Assembly (NCBI RefSeq): GCF_045223415.1
Contig: NZ_JBEQZJ010000007.1
Coordinates: 1-64,000 of the forward strand
Direction of reading: 5' to 3'
Source of the DNA: Hoskinsella mucinilytica
GTDB lineage: Bacteria; Bacillota_I; Bacilli_A; Erysipelotrichales; Erysipelotrichaceae
Length of the DNA stretch: 64,000 nt
Shown here: in pieces, positions 9,301-16,755 of the stretch
How the letters are laid out: each line of letters starts with the position of its first letter
Numbering within the stretch: position 1 is the stretch's first letter
Made by a program: the position numbers and the translations under genes
The notes under the pieces: model-generated
Database searches by the model: none
Seen by the model: only the letters and a program-made list of their open reading frames with translations
Told to the model about the DNA's origin: nothing

Positions 9301-10079
9301 TAGATGATGGTTACACATTGGCTAGCAAAACTGCTTATGAAACAGTAAGTAGTAATGCAAAAGCTATCTTGGTAAAAGATGATAGTACAAAAGATGAAGT
9401 TACAAAAGCTATCAATGATTTAGTTTCTGCTAAAGAAAATCTAGTTTCAATTGTTGATTTGAAAGATGAAATCAATAAAGCGAAAGATTATGTAGAAGCA
9501 AACAAAGACAAATTTACTCCAGCTTATGCAGAAAAATTAAATGCAGCAATAGAAACAGCTGAAACTATTCTAGTAAAAGAAACTGCTAGCAAAAATGAAG
9601 TTGAACAACAAGTTGCAATCTTAAAAACATTGATGAATAGCACAGTGTTTAAAGCAGATAAAACAGCATTGGCTGAAGCTATCAAAGATGCTGAAAAAGC
9701 ATTGGAAGATGCCGATATTTATACTGCAAGTAGTGTTGATGCAGCCAAATCTGCTTTAGAATCTGCTAACAAAGTAATGAAAGATGATAATGCAACTCAA
9801 GAAAATGTAGCTGCTACAACAGATACATTGAAAGCTGCAATTAAGGGATTAACTGAAATTACTTCAGATCCTACACCAGAACCAGGCACACCTGGAGGTA
9901 CAACAACACCTGGTGGAACAACTCCAGGAAACACAACAACACCAAATGGAAACAATGGTGCTGACACAGGAGATACAACAAATGCAACAGCATTGGCAGG
10001 AACTATGTTACTTGCTGGTGCAGGAGTAGTAGCATTACTTCTGAAGAAGAAAAAAGAAACTGACAACAGTGCGAAATAA
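3303..10079 (+). CDS. giant wall-anchored GH31 glycosidase, alpha-N-acetylgalactosaminidase type
   Basis: This 2258-aa secreted multidomain enzyme has a signal peptide at 1-35 and a GH31 module at about 60-760. The catalytic aspartates appear to be D399 (IKTDVAWVG) and D449 (IWTGDQSGG). These motifs resemble GH31 alpha-GalNAcases (EfNag31A type) more than alpha-glucosidases with WxDMNE, so mucin O-glycan or blood-group GalNAc is a plausible substrate. After it come FN3 (850-940), an F5/8-type CBM32 (942-1080), a dockerin-like stretch (1100-1155), a cohesin-like domain (1166-1292), a discoidin-like domain (1316-1452), Big-type Ig (1459-1547), a short FIVAR, another CBM32 (1622-1769), Big_2 (1774-1842), FIVAR repeats (1849-2187) and a Thr/Pro/Gly linker. 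The end has ADTGD, a hydrophobic span and KKKK, a variant sortase signal. The specificity call is inference. Confidence 0.85.
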   Translation: MNNILKRVGVVGLAMSMTFTMAYSNSAFFISAKAEEGSDQNLENTIGAVSGEAQKTKNVVDIKLETGTLRATFLKDNVFRLNFEKDGNDFLVNAKPYVSSSYNKVFILDKHDSDYEGVEPNVSDDGKTITLSTSALSLTINKENSLMKLSNSNGKTLWEEAKPITIEKKKTTQTLKTDPDEYFYGGGTQNGYFSHKNTKLQIRTGGGWEDGGRSNPVPFYMSTKGYGVMRHTFTPGDYDFSETATFSHEEERFDAYYYVEPATDLKALLNDFTEMTGRPVFWPRWGQYIGHADCYNYNANTGERDLNTHGTTVLNNYVKNHEIPLGWMLPQDGYGCHYGKTGTVDGNIENLQKFVSSANDLGVQVGMWTQSDLYNESEKVLRNVDKEVMTAGTRGIKTDVAWVGNGYDMQMNSVSTGYEAIAQSGDRPFIFSLYGWAGSQRYNGIWTGDQSGGRWEYIRFMIPSYIGSGLSAQPNVGSDIDSIYKGNRVIATRDVEWKSFTPMLYNMGGWDGSKADDLDGKTPWEYSSQDGGESEAIQRLYLKTRSELTPYNYTLAKEANTNGTPLLRAMVLEYPNDPVTYGKDTQYQYMWGPNLLVAPVYEGPSNNTDAGKRDNIYLPDENQTWIDFFTGEQYNGGQTLYNFDAPLWKLPVFIKSGAIIPYTEDNNASGEITDAFDRIFDVYPDGDTSFTMYEDDGKSIDSGSANTTITSSAPKMTKGSAEDGTATITIDKRLINGNYASENKSTVLKVNTHKEPSKVTLEFNGTTQELTKVTKAEYEKAVADDDYSKNIYYYDTEVNLNKYEQGEKINNGKIITSPKLFVRTVKTNVNDTKMVLKVEEFNNSNKAKAEGELATIPTFQNVDDADITPTSITLKWDEVEKATSYDLLVNGKKILSNVTSPCMIKDLPNATKYDFQIRSVNKAGASEWSTPAVSVTTKDDPFKMVPETITANWNGTSGNYEGTVSSAVDKDLKTQWHSNSGSVGTQAVLDMKYVYDIESIMYVPRQDLGNGTPNTLDVEVSKDGIHWLTLKTNYKTTWKEQDSINFMKGDNITFDKSVYARYIRLTNKGSAGDFFTAIELMPMIKEGTVPTTPGASNVRLHTDELSAQDLVPLKNYNGFEDPDTNFVEQVSRADMNFDGVIDAFDISYVASQLDGGILPEEKDEIQGNIVLKSDVKTVKKGDQFTLTLEGVGFTDVNAISAKIPFDSSKFKLVGNVEAAYATYNMENYSVIRTHDDKSENLYIAFANIGNKDRINGNKLLATITVEALADGNNEFALESANVINSNMTIKDAMLTEAGDDVTKPSTTGKVQISNKVIKATTKQSEKYQPGAGVDKMIDGDTTKLAELLWNEKAELPLDATFTFDTPQDINLMTVYQRSGGGNGEIKEFEATVVYEDDSTANLGKITMVKAKTAEYKNVDIVADKKVKSVTLNFTDSHSGKKMLSVGEVTFSNSQPVNPASIEFDKDSYKVNETGRIAVTAAVKPDNVNNGNYTIASANEEIAKVTKVANGDDNYYYIVEGIKEGTTSLIATSTADDKITKEVNITVIKNEVDRSVLSELIDNCDALIKEVYTEETWTSFSAELENAKTVVTTAKTLSEIEAEAIKLSIAKNALVEIPTDPNKIIVNGVAEVNALYSESNEGKNMFDGDVNTYWESPYSGDSAKLPQEVIVKLEDTYILNQIDLISHTAKNGGVTKYEVSTSTNGTDWTPAVNGRVNPSVYEQNQNYTKEIKFKPVVASYVKVVVTGAVGRIPEENDVYARVAEMTVYGTTVHSVSLDKEEIKAEETVQAKADTLPINLDVVWSSSDETVATVDANGVVTGVKNGTAEIIATYGDIQASTTIKVNKFMTFTPVLEDANKWMDEHKDDALSYTPSTWEAFTKALEDANKVTESNTQKEIDSAEATLVQAKSDLTEFVELEDLKAAIVEAKAMTNGENGPEVDATYTKESFAKFQESIVAAETAVVTPTEIGVANANKALIDAKNALVKIDELRNAVKEIIAVDDGYTLASKTAYETVSSNAKAILVKDDSTKDEVTKAINDLVSAKENLVSIVDLKDEINKAKDYVEANKDKFTPAYAEKLNAAIETAETILVKETASKNEVEQQVAILKTLMNSTVFKADKTALAEAIKDAEKALEDADIYTASSVDAAKSALESANKVMKDDNATQENVAATTDTLKAAIKGLTEITSDPTPEPGTPGGTTTPGGTTPGNTTTPNGNNGADTGDTTNATALAGTMLLAGAGVVALLLKKKKETDNSAK

Positions 10080-10098
10080 CGCATAATGACGTATTAAT

Positions 10099-10135
10099 AT
10101 GGGCTGACATAGAAATCTATGTCAACCCATGTTTT
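10099..10135 (+). terminator. terminator after the GH31 gene
   Basis: A 15-nt arm starting ATGGGCTGACATAGA (10099-10113) pairs with 10116-10130 across a two-base loop, with one mismatch, and GTTTTG follows. It separates the GH31 gene from the next giant gene. Confidence 0.75.
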
Positions 10136-10174
10136 GAAAAAAAAGAGAGTTAATTATTTAGAAAGGAGTACACT

Positions 10175-13100
10175 ATGAAACTTACTAAGTTTTTAAGTGG
10201 AAGTTTATCAATCGCAGTAGCATTGACAGCAATCATGCCATCTATTCAGGTAAAAGCAGCAGGATCAGTTCATGCAAATGCAAATGATGATACAATCAGT
10301 TTGGGTAATGATTATATCAGTAGAGAATACACAATAAAAGACAGTCATGTGTTAACATCTTTATTAGAAAATAAAAGAGCAAACACAACGTTAGCACCAC
10401 AAGCAGGATCAGAAGATTTTATTATCAATCTATTAGCTGATGCTGATACACCAGATACAAAACCTGAAATAGAAAACAAACAGGAATATGTATATACAGG
10501 ACTTGATAGTAAACTTGCCATGGATTCATGGAATGCTACTTTAAAAAATAGTAACGGAGATGCATTTGATGATGCCAACGTGAAAAAACTATTTGATAAT
10601 GATACAAATACTAATGTAGACAATTATCAAATTAGTGGGATGCCATTTACTTTAGAAATTGACTTTGGAGAAAAGAAAACAATTTCTAGCATGTCAGTAA
10701 ACAAACGTCCAGGTTATCCTGACGAACTATATGGTATTAATGGTACCATGGGTGGTTATGAAATATGGGTAAAAGCAGATGATAGTGCTGAGTACACTAA
10801 AGTTAAAGAAGGAGCTTTCTCTGCAGAAGACTATAATCTTCACAAAGAAGGAACGTTATTTAATGTAGGCGATATGGTTTATGTTAACCTTGATCAGCCT
10901 GTTGAAGCACAACAAGTCAAAGTGGTACAGACATCTGTTGCTTTTGGAGCTGCAGAGGAATTTTCATCATCTGAGGTTAATTTCTATACAGATAAAATAG
11001 AAAAAGCTTTAAAGATTGTTGAGCCTAAAACAGCACTTGAGCGTAGTGCTTGGAATGTTTCTATTCAAAACAAGGATGGGGCTAAATTTGATGAAACAAA
11101 TACTGCAAAAGTAATTGACGGTGATTTAAACACATATCCTGATGAATATACAAAACCAGGTAATCCAATTACTGTAGAAATTGATTTAGGATCCGTTCAA
11201 ACAGTAAGTTCTTTATCTATCGATAAACGCCCAGGTTATCCTGATAAAAATCTTGGTACAAATGGTACCATGGGTGAATTTGAAGTATATGTAAGTAATG
11301 ATAAAGTGGATTGGACAATTGCAGGAGCTGGTAACTTTACAGAAGAAGCATACAATCTTCATCAAGTAGACAACCTATATAATGTAGGCGATCGTGTTTA
11401 TTTAAACCTTTTGAAAGCTTACGATACACAATATGTTCGTTTAGTTCAAAAATCATGTTCTATAGGATCTACTGCAGAATTTACAAGTGCAGAATTGAAT
11501 CTATATTCTGATGCTTATCAAGGTTATGATTGGAGCGAAGAAGTGCATGGTCAAGCAATTTCTTCAGCAATCCAATCAAGTAAGTTGATTTATAAAGATA
11601 CTGTAATTTCTGATACTGAAGCAGGTGGAAAAAAAGTAGTGATTTCTTATGAACCAGTAGAAAAAGCAGGTGTTACCTATACGATTGATCAGGTAGCTGT
11701 ATTGGAATCAGAAGATCACTATATGCACTCTTTCATTGAAATTAAAGCAAGTGACAATGCTAAAGCTCAAATCGATTATATCGATCAAGATCATTTTGTT
11801 TTACCAGCAGATGCAAAAGATGTATGGAGTCATCCAGAAGATAGCAAGATTTCATCTATGTGGATTAAACAGCATGAATTAATGCTTGGACAACCTATTT
11901 ATGCTAATGGCTTCTTCATGGGTTCAGAATTCCCTGCTACAGACACCATTGTTAAAAACAATGAAACTCAGATTCGTTATTACTCTGGAAAAACATTTGA
12001 AAAAATGGCAGCTGATGGACAATTAACAACAGATGGAAAATTTGTTTCTTGGCAAAATGTTATTGGCGCTGCTCGTGATACATCAGAATCAGTTGTACAA
12101 ACAGATTTCTTTGATTATATTGAAGATATCGCAACACCAACTGATTTCCGTAAACAGTATAACTCTTGGTATGACAACATGATGTCTATCACAGATGAAA
12201 GTATTGCTAGTTCTTTCAATGGAGCAGAAGCAGGCTTATCAGCTGAAGGCGTAGAACCTCTTGAATCTTATGTTGTTGATGATGGATGGAATAACTACTA
12301 TGATGGAAAATATACAGGAGCTAGTACAGATGCAGGAAGTGGAACACCAAATCAGACAGGATTCTGGGAGTTTAACAGCAAATTCCCTAATGAACTATAT
12401 ACTTCTAGTGCATTATCTGATAAATTCCAATCATCCTTTGGTTTATGGGTAGGTCCACAAGGTGGATACAATTATTTTGGTACATTTGCCAAATTCCTTG
12501 AGGAAAGTGGAACAGGTTATGCTCAAAAAGATTATTGGGAAAATGTGTGTGTTGGATCTAAAAAATATGTAAATAATCTTCAGACAATGTTCGTTGATTA
12601 TCAAAAACGTTTTAATATTGATTATTGGAAATGGGATGGTTTTGCTGTTAGACCATGTACAAATGCATCACACGATCATATGACTGGTGGAGAGAACAAT
12701 ATGTACTATACCAGTGATCTTTGGGAAAAATGGACAGATTTATTTGATACTGTTCGTGCTGAAAGAGCAAAAGAAGGTAAAGGTCTATGGATCAACGCTA
12801 CATGTTATGTTAACTTAAGTCCATGGTTATTACAGTGGGTTAACACAATTTGGGTACAAGATTCAGGTGATACAGGAGTGTTAGGCACTGGAGAACGTCA
12901 CGAACAGAAGATCTATTACCGTGATCAAGTATATTATCAGCTTTACAAACAGAATCAGATTCAGTTCCCAATGAAAAACATCTATAACCATGATCCAATT
13001 TATGGTGTATCTGATGGAAGTAATGCTACTACGGATGTATTCAGAGAATACTTGATGGCAAATGCAGTACGTGGTACCGCATTCTGGGAATTATATTATT

Positions 13101-16100
13101 CACCATCTTTGATGGATGAAGCAAAATGGAAAGTAAGTGCTGATGTGCTTGACTTTGCGCAAAGTAATCATGAAATTTTAAAGAACGCTAAATTATTTGG
13201 TAATCAGCCAAGTGAAGGTGTGTATGGATATTCTAGTTGGAATGGTACACAAGGTATTGTTTCCTTTACCAATCCATTAGATACTCAACAAGAGTATTCT
13301 TTAACAATCGATAGTGAAGTTGGAGCTGTTTCAGATTTAAGTAATTCATCTGTTGTTCAGGTAGAACCATATACAACAGGAATGATGGCTGATAAAGTAT
13401 CTTATGGTGATAGCTTTAACGTTACACTTGCTCCACATGAAACTAAAATTTTCCAATTTGGAAAAGTAGATAGTGATGCTCCTGAAGTTGTTTCTGCTAA
13501 AGTAACAGGTGATAAAGAAGTAAGTGTTAAATTCTCTGAACGTGTTTCTAATGAGGCAGAATACAGTGTAAATGGTAAAGCAGCAACTGCTGAATTAAAA
13601 GAAGATTATAGAACTGTTGTATTAACTGCAGATTCAGCATTTGATAAAGATGCTAAAGTAACGATTACATCTGATGAAGTTAAGGATATCTATGGTAACC
13701 GTGTTTCAGTTAATGAAACTACAACTGCTTATGAAGATGGTGTAGTTGCATCTGTTGAAGGAGACAAAATGGATCCTACTACAGGTGAATACTATACTGA
13801 AATAACTGGTGAAAAAGAAATTTCTAAAGTAGGTATTAGTGGTACAAACGATTTTGGTATTAGCTTTAATATCAAAACAACAGATACTAATAAAGCGGTA
13901 TTAACTCAAGGTAATGATATCAAAGTATCTATTGATGAAGATGGCTATTTGGTAGCTAAGATTGGTTCTCAAAGCGTAACTTCAAAAGAAACAGTTACAA
14001 CAGTAAAAGAAAAAGCACATGGCTTATTCAATACAGATGCATATGTTCCAACAACTACTGAAAATACAGATCAAGGTAAAGTTGCTGATGGTGAAATGCA
14101 TTCTATTGTAATTACTCGTGAAGCTAATGGAATGATTAAACTATATGAGAATGGTGCGTTAAGAACTTCTGCATACGATGATGGCAAAAAAGATGATATC
14201 AAAGATGCAAAAATTGTATTAGGTTCTAATAGTTTTAATGCAATACTTGGCGATGTTCAGGTTGTTAATGAAGCTATTGATTATGATGTAGCAAAAGCTA
14301 ATGCGGATAAAGTCGGTACCGTGGATGAAATGAGAGCATTGGATCGTGAAGGCTGGACTGCAACTGCTTGTAGTGAAATGGAAGCCACAACAGGTGATGC
14401 TAATGCTATGGCAGCAATTGATGGTGATTTGAACTCTTGGTGGCATTCTAATTATCTTGGAGAAGATAAGCATGAAGGAAGCAATCACTGGATTGCAATT
14501 GATTTTGGTAAAGAAAAAACATTCTCTGCCTTTGAATTAACAGGACGTGGTGGATCAAATGGTGATGTTTCTCAATATAACCTATACGCTAAACAGAATG
14601 GTGAATGGGTAAAAATTGTAGATAATGGAGAATTTAGTGCTTCTTCTGTAGTCAATACAGTCACATTTGATGAAATTACTGCAACTGGTGTAAAATTAGA
14701 GTATGTTAAATCTAATGGTAATTTTGCTGCAGCAAAAGAAATTAATGTTTTAGCTAAAGCAAGCCTAGTAAATCACGAAGCTGTTGTAAAAGTAGCAGAA
14801 GATGTGAAAAAAGTAGAAGAAGGAACTTATAGTAAAGCTTCTTATAAAGCTTACTTAAGCGCATTTAATAAACTTCAAGATTTAGTTGAAGCTACAAAAG
14901 ATGCAGATACTACAAATTTCGTATTACAAAATATTTTAAATGAAATCGAATCAGCACAAGCTTCTCTTGTTGATACAGCTCCTTTACAGGTTGCAATTGA
15001 TAAGTTAAAAGAGGAAGTAAAGAAAACCGATATTTATTCAGCTGATTCTATTGATGAAGCAAATAAGTTGATTGCTAGCGTTGAAGGACTTGTTGAAGAT
15101 GGAAGTAAAACTGAAATTGAGGAAGCTTTAGCTGAACTTAATGATTTCAAACTTACTGTAAAAGGTGATGTTACATCATTAAAAGCACTTATTGTAGATT
15201 GTGAATCTAAGAATGCATCGGATTATACAGAAAAAACATGGAATGATTTAAAAGATGTTTTAACAGAAGCTTCAAAAATAGTAGATGATAAGAATGTAAC
15301 TGATGCAATGATTGAAACAGCGATTGCAAGTATCAATGAAAGCAAAGATGCTTTGGCAGCTGTTAAACCAATTGATGATGCTGTAAAAGCATATGAAGCT
15401 AAACTAAGTGATGATAGCTTTACACCTGCTTCTATTACTGCAGCAAAAGAAGTCTTCAATAAATTGGCGATTGCTGATGTGAAAAAGAATGGTACAAAAG
15501 ATGATGTTGCATCTATTGTAAATGAAATTAATAGTATTGCATTTACTGAAAAAGCAAATAAAGATGCATTAAATGCTACGATTGCTGATGCACAGAAGAA
15601 AATAGACTCTGAAAATTATACAGAGGCTAGTAAAGCAGAATTGTCAGAAGCTATCAAAGCAGTTGCTAATCTTGTAAAAGATGATAACGCAACTCAAAAA
15701 GATGTTGATCAAGCAGTAGCTGATTTGAATAAAGTTACCTTGGTTGATATTACTGATTTGAAAGCAGAAATGGAAAAATTCAATACCAAGATGGGTAGTG
15801 ATGCATTGCTTCCAGATAGCCAAAAAGTAGCACAGAAAGTATATGATAATGCCAAAGCATTACAGAAAGATGGTAATGCTCAAGACATTCAAAAAGCCAT
15901 AGATGCGATGAAGAATTTCAAATTCGAGTATAAGAGTGATAAGTCTACGCTTGAAACTACAATCAATGCAGGATCTTCTTTGAAGAAAGATGATTATACA
16001 AAGGAAAGCTGGGATACTTACCAGAAAGCTTTGGATAATGCAAATAAAGTATTAAAGAATGAGAATGCTACTTCAGATGAAGTTGTTAAAGCATTAGATC

Positions 16101-16279
16101 AATTACTAAGTGCTCGTGGTGATTTGAAAAAAGTAGAACCAGTACAGAAACCAAGCAATACAACGAAACCTGATACTGGCGATCATACCAACACAGGCAT
16201 TCTGTTTGGTGGATTATTGATGGGTGGAGCTGCGCTTGCTATCCTTTTGAAAAAAAGAAAAGATGCAGCTGTAAAATAA
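10175..16279 (+). CDS. giant wall-anchored GH36-like alpha-galactosidase/GalNAcase (copy 1)
   Basis: This 2034-aa protein has a signal peptide at 1-29 (cut near VKAAG) and starts at ATG behind AAAGGAG. Two F5/8-type carbohydrate-binding modules (about 117-272 and 289-447) precede a clan GH-D catalytic module (449-1100). The signatures are VVDDGWNN, GLWVGPQGG, the probable nucleophile D821 in DYWKWDG, and the probable acid/base D896 (or D899) in WVQDSGDTG. An Ig-like domain (1101-1186), a LamG/concanavalin-like domain (1193-1369), CBM32 (1386-1528), about six FIVAR repeats (1533-1989) and the anchor KPDTGDHTN + hydrophobic span + KKRK follow. The likely substrate is alpha-linked Gal or GalNAc of host glycans. 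It is a close paralogue of the protein at 57322; which sugar each takes cannot be read from sequence. Confidence 0.82.
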   Translation: MKLTKFLSGSLSIAVALTAIMPSIQVKAAGSVHANANDDTISLGNDYISREYTIKDSHVLTSLLENKRANTTLAPQAGSEDFIINLLADADTPDTKPEIENKQEYVYTGLDSKLAMDSWNATLKNSNGDAFDDANVKKLFDNDTNTNVDNYQISGMPFTLEIDFGEKKTISSMSVNKRPGYPDELYGINGTMGGYEIWVKADDSAEYTKVKEGAFSAEDYNLHKEGTLFNVGDMVYVNLDQPVEAQQVKVVQTSVAFGAAEEFSSSEVNFYTDKIEKALKIVEPKTALERSAWNVSIQNKDGAKFDETNTAKVIDGDLNTYPDEYTKPGNPITVEIDLGSVQTVSSLSIDKRPGYPDKNLGTNGTMGEFEVYVSNDKVDWTIAGAGNFTEEAYNLHQVDNLYNVGDRVYLNLLKAYDTQYVRLVQKSCSIGSTAEFTSAELNLYSDAYQGYDWSEEVHGQAISSAIQSSKLIYKDTVISDTEAGGKKVVISYEPVEKAGVTYTIDQVAVLESEDHYMHSFIEIKASDNAKAQIDYIDQDHFVLPADAKDVWSHPEDSKISSMWIKQHELMLGQPIYANGFFMGSEFPATDTIVKNNETQIRYYSGKTFEKMAADGQLTTDGKFVSWQNVIGAARDTSESVVQTDFFDYIEDIATPTDFRKQYNSWYDNMMSITDESIASSFNGAEAGLSAEGVEPLESYVVDDGWNNYYDGKYTGASTDAGSGTPNQTGFWEFNSKFPNELYTSSALSDKFQSSFGLWVGPQGGYNYFGTFAKFLEESGTGYAQKDYWENVCVGSKKYVNNLQTMFVDYQKRFNIDYWKWDGFAVRPCTNASHDHMTGGENNMYYTSDLWEKWTDLFDTVRAERAKEGKGLWINATCYVNLSPWLLQWVNTIWVQDSGDTGVLGTGERHEQKIYYRDQVYYQLYKQNQIQFPMKNIYNHDPIYGVSDGSNATTDVFREYLMANAVRGTAFWELYYSPSLMDEAKWKVSADVLDFAQSNHEILKNAKLFGNQPSEGVYGYSSWNGTQGIVSFTNPLDTQQEYSLTIDSEVGAVSDLSNSSVVQVEPYTTGMMADKVSYGDSFNVTLAPHETKIFQFGKVDSDAPEVVSAKVTGDKEVSVKFSERVSNEAEYSVNGKAATAELKEDYRTVVLTADSAFDKDAKVTITSDEVKDIYGNRVSVNETTTAYEDGVVASVEGDKMDPTTGEYYTEITGEKEISKVGISGTNDFGISFNIKTTDTNKAVLTQGNDIKVSIDEDGYLVAKIGSQSVTSKETVTTVKEKAHGLFNTDAYVPTTTENTDQGKVADGEMHSIVITREANGMIKLYENGALRTSAYDDGKKDDIKDAKIVLGSNSFNAILGDVQVVNEAIDYDVAKANADKVGTVDEMRALDREGWTATACSEMEATTGDANAMAAIDGDLNSWWHSNYLGEDKHEGSNHWIAIDFGKEKTFSAFELTGRGGSNGDVSQYNLYAKQNGEWVKIVDNGEFSASSVVNTVTFDEITATGVKLEYVKSNGNFAAAKEINVLAKASLVNHEAVVKVAEDVKKVEEGTYSKASYKAYLSAFNKLQDLVEATKDADTTNFVLQNILNEIESAQASLVDTAPLQVAIDKLKEEVKKTDIYSADSIDEANKLIASVEGLVEDGSKTEIEEALAELNDFKLTVKGDVTSLKALIVDCESKNASDYTEKTWNDLKDVLTEASKIVDDKNVTDAMIETAIASINESKDALAAVKPIDDAVKAYEAKLSDDSFTPASITAAKEVFNKLAIADVKKNGTKDDVASIVNEINSIAFTEKANKDALNATIADAQKKIDSENYTEASKAELSEAIKAVANLVKDDNATQKDVDQAVADLNKVTLVDITDLKAEMEKFNTKMGSDALLPDSQKVAQKVYDNAKALQKDGNAQDIQKAIDAMKNFKFEYKSDKSTLETTINAGSSLKKDDYTKESWDTYQKALDNANKVLKNENATSDEVVKALDQLLSARGDLKKVEPVQKPSNTTKPDTGDHTNTGILFGGLLMGGAALAILLKKRKDAAVK

Positions 16280-16415
16280 AGAAACTCATGGGGTCTTAAG
16301 ATTTTGAAGAAAAGAAAAAAGAAGTAGTACACTAGTAGAAATCAAAAGATCCTGTGTGTTTCACTTAAGGTTATAGAATAGTGAAATAATACACAAAAAG
16401 AAGGGATGAAGGATT

Positions 16416-16577
16416 ATGATATGGTTGATATTCGCTGTTGTTGCATTGATTTGCTTGATATTAGCAATCTTTCTTGTTCGATATTACCATCTTTCTCAAT
16501 TAAAAAAAAGAAAGAAATTATCTAAATCAGGAATGTACTCCTTAATTCAAGAAGATCAGATAGATATAGAGGATTAA
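16416..16577 (+). CDS. small single-span membrane protein, 53 aa
   Basis: ATG 16416 follows the ribosome-binding site AAGGGATGAAGG. The product has one N-terminal hydrophobic helix (LIFAVVALICLILAIFLV), a basic KKRKK cluster that should stay inside, and a short acidic tail ending EDQIDIED. It lies 136 nt after the GH36-like gene and just before a strong terminator, so it may be co-transcribed with it. No family is recognised. The 16280-16415 gap has a loose hairpin (TTTCACT/AGTGAAA) but no U run. Confidence 0.6.
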   Translation: MIWLIFAVVALICLILAIFLVRYYHLSQLKKRKKLSKSGMYSLIQEDQIDIED

Positions 16578-16602
16578 ACTGATTCGACATCCATTCATTT
16601 AT

Positions 16603-16640
16603 GCAGATAGATATAGAAATATATGTATCTGCTTTTTTTG
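16603..16640 (+). terminator. terminator after the small membrane gene
   Basis: GCAGATA-GATATA pairs with TATATG-TATCTGC (one G-U pair) and is followed by seven T. Confidence 0.85.
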
Positions 16641-16672
16641 TTTTCTACAGGGAAAAAACGGGGGTTTTATGT

Positions 16673-16731
16673 AAATTTCCTAGCTGTTAGGAAATTTTAT
16701 CTTTTCAAAGTATACTATAATCGTTTATAAT
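16673..16731 (+). promoter_or_regulatory. regulon operator 1 and -10 box (activator gene)
   Basis: This perfect palindrome, AAATTTCCTA-GCTGT-TAGGAAATTT (16673-16697), is the best copy of a motif seen five times in the region. TATAAT at 16726-16731 begins 31 nt after the TAGGAAA arm. A second TATAAT lies at 16716. There is no good -35 hexamer, as expected for an activator-dependent promoter. It precedes the PRD regulator gene, so autoregulation is likely. Confidence 0.75.
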
Positions 16732-16755
16732 GAAAGAAGTGGAGGTGTGAAAACT

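Noticed and set aside
9900..9960. Short repeats resembling a CRISPR or tandem array
   Set aside because: They encode the Thr/Pro/Gly linker of the GH31 protein; spacing is irregular and in codon steps. No CRISPR array is seen in the window.
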